Shown here: piece after piece, positions 15,083 to 24,466 of the stretch
How positions within the stretch are numbered: the stretch's first letter is position 1
How the letters are laid out: each line of letters opens with the position of its first letter
Source: Sorangium cellulosum
Lineage (GTDB): Bacteria; Myxococcota_A; Polyangia; Polyangiales; Polyangiaceae
Length of the DNA: 45,029 nucleotides
Assembly (NCBI GenBank): GCA_020720045.1
Contig: DYPH01000027.1
Span: 1-45,029, forward strand
Reading direction: 5' to 3'
Program-made: the position numbers and the translations under genes
Notes under the pieces: generated by a model
What the model was told of the DNA's origin: nothing
Database searches by the model: none
What the model saw: the letters and a program-made list of their open reading frames with translations, nothing else

Positions 15083-18000
15083 ATGGTGCTGAAGACCCCG
15101 GCTGCCGTCCGCGATGCCCTCGATGATGCCCTCTACCTCGACCTGGTCGGCCCCCGCGCCGATGACGAAAACCTCGCGACCGAACAGATCGAAGGGGCCC
15201 CCTCGCGCTTCTACCTGACCGGGTTCCTCGTCCCGAGCGCGGCGCCCGACACCGTTCGCTACGAGGAGGATTCCGCCGATGCCGTCGACAGCACCGAGCA
15301 GGATCCCGAGGAGGGGGACGGCGTCGTCCGCGAACCGCCTCGCAATTACCTGCCGTCGTCGATCGGCTTCGTCACGCTCCTCGCCGACGGGGTGCGCCAT
15401 CTCTCCGTCACCGCCGTGTGGGGCGACTACGTGCCGGTCGCGACGACCGATGCCGGGGAGCCCGACGAAAACGGCCTCTGGCAGCGCACACCGCGGCGGA
15501 TCACCGTCCCCCTCGACCTCGGCACGGGGAATGCGCGGCCGAAGGCGATTTGTTTGGAAGATCATGGAGATGCCGGAACGCCCGGCATGAAGTTGAGCTG
15601 GGTCGCACGCACCACCGTCGACCCGAGCACCGGCGCGAAGGTGCGCGCCGTTTCCGTCTTCCTCGTGAACGAGCGCCCCCTCGACAGCGACAAGCTCGCC
15701 GATCGCGCGTTCGCCTTTCAAGTCGCCCTCCAGGCGACCTGCGCGGAGGGCTTTTTCCCGCGCAATGACTCCCGCGGCCGCGGCGGCGACGATTGGGATG
15801 CCGCCGTCGCCGACCTCCAGTTCGCCGACGTCGTCTCCTTCGCGACCGGCCTCGGAACAAGTGTAGAATGCACACGTACGTCGGGCGCGGACGGGAAGGT
15901 CGCCTGCACGTCGATCTCGACGACGGCGATGCCCCGCTACGAAGTCCCGAAGACGGAACCGAATTCCGAAATCCCCGGTGTTTTTGAGATGGAAGCGCTC
16001 GGCGACATCGCCCGTGACGCCCATGGCGGCGCTCCCCTCGCCGCGGCGCTCCAGCCGCTCGTGGCGAGTTACCGGGCCCACCTCGAGGGCCTCGCGGCGC
16101 AGCCTTCCGGCGATGGGAACGCCCGCTCGGCGGTACGCAAACAGCTCCTCCATCGCGGGAAGCGCGCCGCCGACCGCCTCGAAGCCGGCATCGCGCTGCT
16201 AGCCGGAAACGCCGACGCGCGACGCGCCTTTTCCCTCGCCAATCGGGCGATGGCCGCCGCCGCCCGGGCGCGCTCGCCGGAGCGCTACGCCAAGGCAGCG
16301 CCGACGTGGCGCCCGTTTCAATTGGCATTTTTTCTCCTGAATCTCTGCGGACTTGCCGACGAGGCCCATCCCGATCGCAGCGAAGTCGACCTGCTGTTTT
16401 TCCCGACCGGCGGCGGCAAGACGGAGGCCTACCTCGGCCTCGCCGCGTTCACACTCGTTCATCGGCGCCTCACCCACGCCGGGTACGCGGCCGGGGGGGT
16501 CGCCGTCCTGATGCGCTACACGCTCCGCCTCCTGACGCTCGACCAGCTCGGGCGCGCCCTCGGCCTCGCCTGCGCCCTCGAGCGGCTCCGTGAGGCGGAA
16601 AATCTCGGCCCGGTCCCCTTTGAAGTCGGGCTTTGGGTCGGCGGCGCAGCAACACCAAACCGCCTCGGCAAGGCGAACGACGGAAACGACGAGTCGGCCC
16701 TCGCGCGCACCCAGGCAGCTCGCGCGAGCGGCGATCCGAACCAGAAGCCGAAGCCGATCCCCCTCCATCAATGCCCCTGGTGCGGCGCAGAGATCGGGCA
16801 TCAATGTTTCTTTCTCGTCGGAAATCCCCGTGAACCGAGCGATTTGCGCGTGCGCTGTAGCTCGCTCACCTGCCCCTTTAGCAAGAATCTCGGGCTCCCG
16901 CTCGTCGCCGTCGACGACGTCGTCTACCGAACGCTCCCCGGCTTCGTGATCGCAACCGTCGATAAGTTCGCGAACTTACCCTGGATTGAGCAGGGCGGCA
17001 AGCTCTTCGGCCACGTCGACGCCTACCGCTCCGGCGTCGGTTACGTCCGAAACGACGAGTTTGGCCCGCTCCTCACCACCGACGTGCGCCTTGAGCAGGG
17101 GCTCCCACCGCCCGCATTGATTATTCAAGACGAGCTCCATCTGATTTCCGGCCCCCTCGGCTCGATGGTCGGCCTCTACGAGATCGCGATCGACGGTCTG
17201 GCGTCGCGCCCATCGGCGAGCGGCCGCAGCGTTCGCCCGAAGCTCATCGCCTCGACGGCGACCGTGCGTGCGGCTCAGGAGCAAATTCGCAAACTCTACA
17301 ACCGACAAGAGACGGCGATTTTCCCGCCCCCCCTCCCCGATCGAACAAACAGCTTTTTCGCCATCGAACGCCCCGTCGGCGATCCGCCCGGCCGCCGGTA
17401 CATCGGCCTCGCTGCCCCCGGACGCAGCATGAAGAAGGTGCTCCTTCGCGCCTACTTGGTGTTGCTCGCTGCCGGCGAGCGGGCCGCCCAAGATGGCGAA
17501 ATTCTTTCCAATGGGCGCTCCGTCGCCGACCCGTACTTGACGCTCGTCGGCTACTTCAGCTCGCTCCGCGAACTTGGGGGCAGCCGTCGCCTCGTCGAAG
17601 ATGAAGTCGCGACGCGCCTCTTGACCTACGCCTCGCGCGTCCACCGCGGCCGCGACCGCGCCGTCAGCAGCTTCGCCAATCGGGATTTGAACCCACCGGA
17701 TTTGGTCGAATTGACCAGCCGTCTCTCGACGGGGGAAGTCGCCAAAGCCAAAGGATCTCTCGAACTGCCCCACCCCTTCGCCGGCGGTCGCGGCGGCGCC
17801 AAACGGGGGAAGGCCAAGAAGGGGCACGCGCCGGTCGACGTCGCCCTCGCGACGAACATGATTTCCGTCGGGCTCGACATCGAACGGCTTGGATTACTTG
17901 TCACTTTCGGCCAGCCGAAGACGGCGAGCGAGTACATTCAAGCGACGAGCCGCGTCGGCCGAGATGCCCAGCGACCGGGCCTGGTGCTCACGCTCCTCAA

Positions 18001-18538
18001 CACGTTTCGACCGCGGGATCGCTCCCACTACGAAGGGTTCGCGACCTTCCACGAGAGCTTCTACCGAGCCGTCGAGGCGACGAGCGTGACCCCCTTCGCG
18101 CCCCGCGCCCTCGATCGTGGCCTCCTCGCCGTGTTCGTCGCCCTCGTGCGCCACAAGGCGACGGGACTCACGGCAACCGGCGCCGCCGGGAACATCCGCG
18201 CCTACAAGGGGGCTGCCGAGGCGGTCATTGAAGATCTTCTCGAGCGGGCGGCCGGCATCGAACCGAACCACGCCGCCGACGAAGCGCTCCGGACCGACCT
18301 CGAAAAGCGGCTCAAGAAACACCTCGACAACTGGCTCGCCGCCGCCGACAGCATCCACAACGATCACGGGAAAATGACCTACGACGGGAGCAACGGCGTC
18401 CCGCTTTTGGTCGATCCGCTTGCCGTCCGCGGAGAAACCCAGCCGGCCACGCTCCGCGACTTCACTGCAGGCCGCTCGCTACGCGACGTCGAGCCGAGCG
18501 TGAGCCTCCGCCTCGTCCCGAACGGAAAGAACGCCTGA
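15083..18538 (+). CDS. drmA: DISARM helicase-domain protein DrmA
   Basis: 1151-residue SF2-type helicase, core DISARM subunit that works with DrmB on phage DNA. Seen in the sequence: Walker A FFPTGGGKTEAY (about residue 440), Walker B-type IIQDELHL (about 682), motif III STATVRAAQ (about 728), motif V-like NMISVGLDIERL, and motif VI QATSRVGRD (about 953). A four-cysteine cluster CPWCG...RCSSLTC (about 563-597) probably binds zinc between the RecA motifs. Length and motif order fit DrmA. ATG 15083 opens the conserved VLKTPAAVRDAL start; no strong ribosome-binding site precedes it. The stop overlaps the drmB start (TGATG), so drmA-drmB-drmC are translationally coupled. Its promoter probably lies in 14928-15082, because fic points the other way. 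Confidence 0.93.
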   Translation: MVLKTPAAVRDALDDALYLDLVGPRADDENLATEQIEGAPSRFYLTGFLVPSAAPDTVRYEEDSADAVDSTEQDPEEGDGVVREPPRNYLPSSIGFVTLLADGVRHLSVTAVWGDYVPVATTDAGEPDENGLWQRTPRRITVPLDLGTGNARPKAICLEDHGDAGTPGMKLSWVARTTVDPSTGAKVRAVSVFLVNERPLDSDKLADRAFAFQVALQATCAEGFFPRNDSRGRGGDDWDAAVADLQFADVVSFATGLGTSVECTRTSGADGKVACTSISTTAMPRYEVPKTEPNSEIPGVFEMEALGDIARDAHGGAPLAAALQPLVASYRAHLEGLAAQPSGDGNARSAVRKQLLHRGKRAADRLEAGIALLAGNADARRAFSLANRAMAAAARARSPERYAKAAPTWRPFQLAFFLLNLCGLADEAHPDRSEVDLLFFPTGGGKTEAYLGLAAFTLVHRRLTHAGYAAGGVAVLMRYTLRLLTLDQLGRALGLACALERLREAENLGPVPFEVGLWVGGAATPNRLGKANDGNDESALARTQAARASGDPNQKPKPIPLHQCPWCGAEIGHQCFFLVGNPREPSDLRVRCSSLTCPFSKNLGLPLVAVDDVVYRTLPGFVIATVDKFANLPWIEQGGKLFGHVDAYRSGVGYVRNDEFGPLLTTDVRLEQGLPPPALIIQDELHLISGPLGSMVGLYEIAIDGLASRPSASGRSVRPKLIASTATVRAAQEQIRKLYNRQETAIFPPPLPDRTNSFFAIERPVGDPPGRRYIGLAAPGRSMKKVLLRAYLVLLAAGERAAQDGEILSNGRSVADPYLTLVGYFSSLRELGGSRRLVEDEVATRLLTYASRVHRGRDRAVSSFANRDLNPPDLVELTSRLSTGEVAKAKGSLELPHPFAGGRGGAKRGKAKKGHAPVDVALATNMISVGLDIERLGLLVTFGQPKTASEYIQATSRVGRDAQRPGLVLTLLNTFRPRDRSHYEGFATFHESFYRAVEATSVTPFAPRALDRGLLAVFVALVRHKATGLTATGAAGNIRAYKGAAEAVIEDLLERAAGIEPNHAADEALRTDLEKRLKKHLDNWLAAADSIHNDHGKMTYDGSNGVPLLVDPLAVRGETQPATLRDFTAGRSLRDVEPSVSLRLVPNGKNA

Positions 18539-20388
18539 TGCGCCCCACGAAGAAAGCGCCGCCCCCCGACGGCCAGCTCCGCCGCAGCCAAATGCTCACG
18601 AACGCCGGCCCCGGCGCGCTCGTCGACTTGCCCCACGACAGCGTCGTCATTTCCGGCACCGATTCCTGGCCGAAACTCGACGGAACCGAGATTGACGATC
18701 CGCGACTGCTGGCAAAGATCCAAGACTTTCTGAAGCGCCCGAACATCGTCCTTCGCAAGCCGCCGACGCCGAAAGATCCAAAGGACGCTGGCGCCGTCAC
18801 CGTCCCCATCCATCGCTTCCCCAATTGGTTTGTCGTCGACGCCACCGAAGAGGACGTCCACAGCGACGGTATCAAGCGGCGAATCGTCGGTGCCGGTGCC
18901 GTGACGCGAACCAAGGCGGGCTGGGTCCTTACCGACAAGAGCGATGGCGTCCGGAGCGCGAGTCCAATGCGCTTCGTCCGCGCCTGTGCACGCGGCCACC
19001 TCGACGACGTTCCTTGGGCGTCGCTCGCCCACAAAGACCGGGCCATCTGCCGAGATCCAAAGCTCTTTCTTGTGGAAAGTGGTACCGGCGGGGACCTCCG
19101 GGATCTGACCATCGTCTGCGAAAGCTGCAACACACGCGTCCGCATCTCGGCGCTCGCCATGCGCGACGCAAGCCACCCGATCCTCAGCCACTGCAACGGG
19201 CGCACCCCATGGCTCCCCGAGAACAACGAGCCGTGTGCGGGGAAGAACGGCGAAGGGCCTCTCCCCTTTCGCCTGCTTGTCCGCAACTCTTCAAACGCGT
19301 ATTTCTCGGTCACTCAATCGGCACTCTCGCTCCCGGAGGCCGACCCCCTCTTTGAACAAGCCTTTGAGCTCGACAAATCCCATTGGTTGCATGCGCAAAC
19401 CCGACAGGTATTCGACACACTGTTTGGGGTCCCCACGATGTTCGCCGCGACGCGGCACTACGGTGCCGAACGCGTCTGGGCGGCCATTGAGGCACGGCGA
19501 AATCCGGCGGCAGTCGTCGAAACGCCGCTTCGGCTCCCCGAGTTTGAAGCGCTCTACGAGGGCTACCGCCCCGTCGACGACGGATCCCACCAGAAATTCC
19601 GCGCGGAAGCGGTCCCCGTCCCCGCCCTCCTCGCCGATCACCTCGCAAAGGTCGTCGTCGTACCTCGGCTCCGCGAGGTCATCGCCCAAGTCGGCTTCAC
19701 CCGCTTCGAGCCGCTGATTCAGCAAAAAGATGGGGAACTTGACCTCGAAATCGATACCGCGCCGCTCGGAAACGCGAACTTCGTCCCCGCCGTCGAGAAC
19801 TTCGGCGAGGGCTTCTTCCTCGCGCTAAAGCCGGACGTCGTCGAGGCGTGGATGAAGCGGGCAGAAGTCCACGAAACCCATCTCGCGGAGGCGCATGCAA
19901 GCGGCGAGGCGCGCCGCGGCGGCCGCGAGCGACCGTTCCACGGGATCGACTACGTCCTCCTCCATTCGCTTTCGCACGCCCTCCTCCAGCAGGTCTCCGA
20001 GGCGGCCGGTTACGCCGCATCCTCACTGAAAGAGCGCATTTATGCGTTCCCCAAGGAGCGCTGCTACGGCCTGCTGATCTACACGGCGACCGGCGACAGC
20101 GAGGGGACGCTCGGCGGGTTGGTCGAAGTCGGCCGCCGCCTTGAGCTCCACCTCCGCGAGGCCCTCCGAAGGATGCCGCTCTGCTCCAACGACCCCGTCT
20201 GCGCCGACCACGACCCCGCCGACGCGCGCGTCGGTCGGTTCACCCACGGCGCCGCCTGCCACGGCTGCTTGCTTGTGAGCGAATCGGCCTGCGAGCGCGG
20301 CAACGCCTACCTCGATCGCGCCGTGCTCACAGAGACGATCGCCCACAGCGATTTCGCGTTCTTCCGGCGTTCGTTCTGGGAATCGTGA
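18538..20388 (+). CDS. drmB: DISARM DUF1998 protein DrmB
   Basis: 616-residue partner of DrmA. The N-terminus RRSQMLTNAGPGALVDLPHDSV is a typical opening for DrmB-like proteins, followed by a cysteine/histidine-containing middle (CARGHLDD about residue 149, then CESCNTR) that may bind zinc. The C-terminal DUF1998 domain (about 465-605) shows DYVLLHSLSHALLQQVSE, YTATGDSEGTLGGLVEVG and a cysteine group CSNDPVC...HGAACHGCLL. ATG 18538 shares its first base with the drmA stop, and the stop overlaps the drmC start by four bases. In the characterised system DrmA and DrmB form a complex that loads on DNA ends; the same is expected here from family membership. Confidence 0.93.
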   Translation: MRPTKKAPPPDGQLRRSQMLTNAGPGALVDLPHDSVVISGTDSWPKLDGTEIDDPRLLAKIQDFLKRPNIVLRKPPTPKDPKDAGAVTVPIHRFPNWFVVDATEEDVHSDGIKRRIVGAGAVTRTKAGWVLTDKSDGVRSASPMRFVRACARGHLDDVPWASLAHKDRAICRDPKLFLVESGTGGDLRDLTIVCESCNTRVRISALAMRDASHPILSHCNGRTPWLPENNEPCAGKNGEGPLPFRLLVRNSSNAYFSVTQSALSLPEADPLFEQAFELDKSHWLHAQTRQVFDTLFGVPTMFAATRHYGAERVWAAIEARRNPAAVVETPLRLPEFEALYEGYRPVDDGSHQKFRAEAVPVPALLADHLAKVVVVPRLREVIAQVGFTRFEPLIQQKDGELDLEIDTAPLGNANFVPAVENFGEGFFLALKPDVVEAWMKRAEVHETHLAEAHASGEARRGGRERPFHGIDYVLLHSLSHALLQQVSEAAGYAASSLKERIYAFPKERCYGLLIYTATGDSEGTLGGLVEVGRRLELHLREALRRMPLCSNDPVCADHDPADARVGRFTHGAACHGCLLVSESACERGNAYLDRAVLTETIAHSDFAFFRRSFWES

Positions 20389-21215
20389 AACCGGACCTCC
20401 GCGTGAAGAGTGAACCGCTCGCCGCGGCAAAAAGCGCGATTCGTGCGCTCTCACGCGCCGAGCGGGAAGCACTTTCCGACGATCTTCAAACACGCAAACT
20501 CACTCCGCCGTTCGTCCAAGCGGTGCTCGGAAGTCGTTACTCGGCGGCCATCGGTCGGGCCCTCGATGCCCTCGTCGATGCGGGCCTTCCGGCGACGCAA
20601 CTCCCAGTACTACTTTTCTTTACAGAAAATGATCGCCCGCCACTCCCGTCGCTCGTCGCAACGGCCCCCGCAGGCGTCGACCGTAGGATGCGTGCCACGA
20701 ACGAGGTACTACGGGATTTGTTGGGGCGCGCCGAGTCGGAGATTTTGATCCTTGGTTATACCTTTGAAGATTTTCAAGAAAATCTCCCCGATTTGCGACG
20801 ACCGCGACAAAGCGGGATGCCACGACTGCAGATTGTCACATCTGTAAAGCGCGGGCGCTCGCAGGACCCTGCCGACGTATTGGTCGAACGCACCGCAGCG
20901 CGTCTCCGCCACTCGCTTGAGCGACTGACCGCACAGAGTTCGGACGGCGATACCGCGCCGCTCGCTGCCGCCGAAGGGTACCTCTTCACCGCAAGCGCCG
21001 CCCCCTTCGAGGCCAACGTCTTCCACCCGAGTATGCACGCAAAGGTGGTCGTAGCCGACCGTCGCCGTCTGCTGATCGGCTCCGCGAACTTCACGGCGTC
21101 GGCCCGCTTCCGAAACGTCGAGATCGGCGTGCTCTTCGAAAATGCCGACCTCGCAAACGATGTCTACGCCCTGGTCGATGGACTCCGGACAGCCGGCGCC
21201 CTCCACCGTGTCTGA
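20385..21215 (+). CDS. drmC: DISARM phospholipase D-like protein DrmC
   Basis: 276-residue PLD-superfamily protein, last of the drmABC unit. A single HKD motif is visible: HAKVVVADRRRLLIGSANFT (about residues 217-236), with the Asp of HxKx4D and the downstream GSAN. An N-terminal segment with 'EILILGYTFED' (about 120) corresponds to the other half of the PLD fold without a second HKD, so nuclease action would need a dimer. The GTG at 20385 overlaps the drmB stop (GTGA). Published DISARM work found DrmC less essential than the other components; that is family knowledge, not shown here. The tandem repeat at 21222-21296 starts immediately after the stop and may mark the 3' boundary of the locus. 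Confidence 0.92.
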   Translation: MKPDLRVKSEPLAAAKSAIRALSRAEREALSDDLQTRKLTPPFVQAVLGSRYSAAIGRALDALVDAGLPATQLPVLLFFTENDRPPLPSLVATAPAGVDRRMRATNEVLRDLLGRAESEILILGYTFEDFQENLPDLRRPRQSGMPRLQIVTSVKRGRSQDPADVLVERTAARLRHSLERLTAQSSDGDTAPLAAAEGYLFTASAAPFEANVFHPSMHAKVVVADRRRLLIGSANFTASARFRNVEIGVLFENADLANDVYALVDGLRTAGALHRV

Positions 21216-21361
21216 CGAGGAGGCGGTGAGGAAACGGCGAGCCGCGAACTAACCGCGTGTCCGCCCGGAACCGCCGAAGGCGGTGAGGAAACGGCGCGCA
21301 TGAAGTAACCGCGCATCGTGCTTGTTTCCCAACCGATTCCCGGCTTCTAATCCCGGCCCAC
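21216..21361. repeat. Two-unit tandem repeat (57-bp period) between drmC and a kinase gene
   Basis: The 18-mer starting GGCGGTGAGGAAACGGCG occurs at 21222-21239 and 21279-21296. The trailing parts GAACTAACCGC and GAAGTAACCGC also match, giving two units with a 57-bp period. The 38 bp at 21259-21296 match 10-47 at the window's left edge with one difference. The hairpin ACCGCC-GAA-GGCGGT is present in the second unit. No gene is seen in this gap. The element could act as a REP-like mRNA end or a recombination site. Confidence 0.8.
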
Positions 21362-24300
21362 GTGCTCCCTGGACGCCTATTCGCCCACTACGAGGTGATC
21401 GCCCGCCTCGGCGAAGGCGGCATGGGGACCGTGTATGCGGCGCGCGACCTCCGCCTCGAACGGAAAGTGGCACTGAAGGTGCTCGCCGCGCGCGAAGATG
21501 TCTCCTTTGAAGACAAAGAGACGTTTAAGCAACGGCTGCGGCGCGAAGCCCAACATGCGGCCCAACTCAACTCGCCGAACATCGTGGCCGTGTTTGATGT
21601 GGGCGAGGTCGATGATGAGGTCTACGTCGCCTTCGAATACGTGGAAGGTCGGACGCTTCGCGCTCTGCTCCGCGATCCCGATTTCGTCGCCGAGCAGCGC
21701 CTCGCGACGGTCATCGACGTCGCGAGGGCGCTCGCCTACGCCCACGATCAAAAGGTCATTCACCGGGACATCAAACCGGAAAACGTGATGGTTCGGCCCG
21801 ACGGACTCGTGAAGGTCCTCGACTTCGGGATCGCCCGTCGCGCGCGCAGCGAAGACGACCACCCGCCGGAGCCGCACCACCGCGGGGAGCACCTCGGCGC
21901 CTTCGCGACGCCCTACACGCCCGGAACCTCCCCCACCGAGGACGGCCAGCGGGTAGCCGGGACGCCCAATTATATGGCCCCCGAGCAGATCCAGGGGCAC
22001 CCGCCGAGCGGCGCTGGCGATCAGTTCTCCTGGGGGGTCCTCGCGTGGGAGCTGCTGGCGGGGGCGCGCCCCTTCCGCGATGCCCGCGATCTCATCGATG
22101 CGCTCCAAATTACAAAGGATCCGCCGGTCGGCCTCCGCCTGGAACCGCCATTCCTGAGCGACGATCCCGGCGACGATGAGGCGCGCGTCGCCGCGATGGA
22201 ACCGGTCCTCGTCCGTGCCCTCTGCTGCGATCCCGGGCGTCGGTTCGCCTCGATGCACGAGGTCGTCGATGCGCTCGTGCCGACGTTGCGCCTGCGTCGG
22301 AGCGGCGAGCGTTCGGAAAGAGACCGTATTTCTTCGCATTCCCTCCCGGTCGAGCATGCGGCGACGACTCCGATGCAGAATGCACCGGTCCCGTACACGC
22401 CACGCGGAGACGCGGCGAAACCGGTCCAGATCGTCCCCCACGGCGAGGAACCGGCGGAACCGCTCGCGGCGACCCACCGTGCCGCGCCACCGGCGGTCTC
22501 CCTTTCGCCGCGCCAGGCGGTTTCCCAACCGCCAACGAGCCGACGCAGCGACGATCGCCTTCGCAAGGAAGAGGCCGAAACCACCCAAGGGGACGACCTG
22601 CCGTTCGCGCTTCCGACGCCGAAACGGAGCAAGCGTGCGCTCGCGATCGTCCTCTTGGCCCTCGCGCTTTTTGGATCACTTACAACGATTGTTCTTCTTG
22701 CACGACGTAAGCCTATTGTCATTGAGCGCCCCATCGCTCGACCGACGATCGCCGTCGAAGGGCCGGTCGCAGAAGCGGTTCGCGAAGGGAATGCCCGTTT
22801 TCGAGACGGCGCAACCGACCGTGCCCGCGAGAGCTTTCATAGGGCGATCGCGATCGATCCGGATGCTCCGGATGCCCACCTCGCGCTTGCAATGCTCGAA
22901 CTCGACCGCGGCGATCACGCCGACGGCGATCGCGACGAAGCGGAGGCGATCACCCATTTTGAGAAGGCCTTCGAAGCGCGCGACGTCCTCCCGGCAGCGA
23001 CAAAGAGCGCCGACGGAATTGCGTTGGTGGAGGCGCTGGAACCGCGCCTCCGGCCCCACCCGGATTTCGTCGAGTGGGAGGCGCGCCTGCTCCGTTTGAG
23101 CGTCAAATATTCGAACGATCCTCGGCTCTTTTACTGGCTCGGCGAGGCCCGCCGCGCCGACTTCGACGACGCCGGTGCCAAGACCGCCTTCGACCTCGCC
23201 CTCGCCCTCGACCCGCGTTTTTTGCCGGCGCTCGCGGGCCGCGCACGTGCGTCGCTCGCCCTCGGCGAAAGCACCCTCGCGAACGAAGACCTCACACGGT
23301 GCCTTCAAGCGTCGCCGATCGCGACCGATTGTGTCGCCGTCCGCTACGAAATGGCCCGCGATGCTGGCGAGTGCGCACGGGCCCGCGACGAGGCAAATCG
23401 CTGGGTCGGCGCGCGCCCGAACGACGCCGAAAGCAACCTCGCCCTCGCCGAAGCGCTCGTCGCGACCGGCGCCTCCCGCGACGCCCTTGGGCCGGTCCTC
23501 GCGCGCGCCTATCCTCCGGCAAATGCTGCCAATTCTGCCGGAGAGACGGCAGGAGCCGAACGGAGCGACCAAGACCTCGACATCTCCCTCGCCCTCCTCG
23601 AGGGGCGTGGCGACGACGCCTTCAAAGCGGCGGTCGCCCGGGCCGAAGCGATCCCGAACAATGCCGATATCTCCGTGCACGCCGCAGCGACCCTTCGCGC
23701 CGCCCGCATCGGACTCGACGCCGGGAAGACAACAGAAGCAGCGGATCTTGCTGAAGGATTTCTGCGAAAGGCCCCCGGTCTCGTCCGCCGGGACGCCGCC
23801 GCCGACCCAACCATCGTGTTTGATGCGATCCTGCTGCGTGTCGGGCGCATCGATCGAGCCGCCTTTGACGATCGTCGCGATCGGTGGCTCGTCGCCCAGA
23901 GCCAGGCCGGGACGGCCGCCGCCCGGGGCCGCTCCGGCGATGGGACCAAGGGGGCGCCGCTTCAGGCGTCGACGGCAGGCGGCGCGGATGCCTCGTCGCG
24001 CGCGCTCCGGTGGATGCTCGCCTACGCGGAGCCGGCCGTCACGCCGACCGATGCACGAAATGCACTTGCGATTCTCCCTGAGTACCTGCCGCTGCCACCG
24101 GTGACGCGGCGCTCGGCGCGCTTCGATCTCGCCGTCGGGCGCGTCCACCTTCTCGCCGGAAAGGCGCGCGAGGCGATCCCCTACTTGGACCACGCCGCCA
24201 CGAGCTGTGACACGCTGGCCGACCCGCTCCGCCACTTCGAAGCCCAGCTCGCCTACGGAAAAGCGCTGGAAGCAAGCGGAGATGCGGTCGACGCGAAGAC

Positions 24301-24424
24301 CGCCTACGAAAAGCTCCTTTCGAGCGCCGCCCGCCCAAGCGCGACGACGACGAGCACGAGCGCCGTCTTCACGGAAGCGGCCAACCGCCTGCGCCGCGTC
24401 GCCGCATCGACGGGCAATCGCTAG
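21362..24424 (+). CDS. Receptor-type Ser/Thr protein kinase with TPR region
   Basis: 1020-residue Hanks-type kinase. Kinase domain (about 7-300): LGEGGMGTVY (about 17), VALKVL lysine, catalytic loop VIHRDIKPENVM (about 133), LDFGIA (about 153), and the activation-segment end GTPNYMAPEQ. The activation loop is long and Ser/Thr/His-rich (about 160-200). A proline-rich juxtamembrane stretch leads to one membrane segment, ALAIVLLALALFGSLTTIVLL (about 423-448), then a TPR-like helical region to the C-terminus with repeats such as 'ARESFHRAIAIDPDAPDAHLALAMLEL'. Topology places the TPR part outside the cytoplasm. The start is a GTG without a clear ribosome-binding site. This architecture is frequent in myxobacteria. 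A zinc-ribbon gene follows 42 nt downstream, possibly in the same transcript. Confidence 0.9.
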   Translation: MLPGRLFAHYEVIARLGEGGMGTVYAARDLRLERKVALKVLAAREDVSFEDKETFKQRLRREAQHAAQLNSPNIVAVFDVGEVDDEVYVAFEYVEGRTLRALLRDPDFVAEQRLATVIDVARALAYAHDQKVIHRDIKPENVMVRPDGLVKVLDFGIARRARSEDDHPPEPHHRGEHLGAFATPYTPGTSPTEDGQRVAGTPNYMAPEQIQGHPPSGAGDQFSWGVLAWELLAGARPFRDARDLIDALQITKDPPVGLRLEPPFLSDDPGDDEARVAAMEPVLVRALCCDPGRRFASMHEVVDALVPTLRLRRSGERSERDRISSHSLPVEHAATTPMQNAPVPYTPRGDAAKPVQIVPHGEEPAEPLAATHRAAPPAVSLSPRQAVSQPPTSRRSDDRLRKEEAETTQGDDLPFALPTPKRSKRALAIVLLALALFGSLTTIVLLARRKPIVIERPIARPTIAVEGPVAEAVREGNARFRDGATDRARESFHRAIAIDPDAPDAHLALAMLELDRGDHADGDRDEAEAITHFEKAFEARDVLPAATKSADGIALVEALEPRLRPHPDFVEWEARLLRLSVKYSNDPRLFYWLGEARRADFDDAGAKTAFDLALALDPRFLPALAGRARASLALGESTLANEDLTRCLQASPIATDCVAVRYEMARDAGECARARDEANRWVGARPNDAESNLALAEALVATGASRDALGPVLARAYPPANAANSAGETAGAERSDQDLDISLALLEGRGDDAFKAAVARAEAIPNNADISVHAAATLRAARIGLDAGKTTEAADLAEGFLRKAPGLVRRDAAADPTIVFDAILLRVGRIDRAAFDDRRDRWLVAQSQAGTAAARGRSGDGTKGAPLQASTAGGADASSRALRWMLAYAEPAVTPTDARNALAILPEYLPLPPVTRRSARFDLAVGRVHLLAGKAREAIPYLDHAATSCDTLADPLRHFEAQLAYGKALEASGDAVDAKTAYEKLLSSAARPSATTTSTSAVFTEAANRLRRVAASTGNR

Positions 24425-24466
24425 AACGAAGCAACCGACCAGCAAACGAGCGAGGGAGCACCGATC

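Noticed and set aside
1-21296. Calling 10-21296 a mobile genomic island on the basis of the flanking 38-bp repeats alone
   Set aside because: rpsU lies inside, no integrase or transposase is visible, and the repeats look like a dispersed tandem family; kept only as a finding to test.
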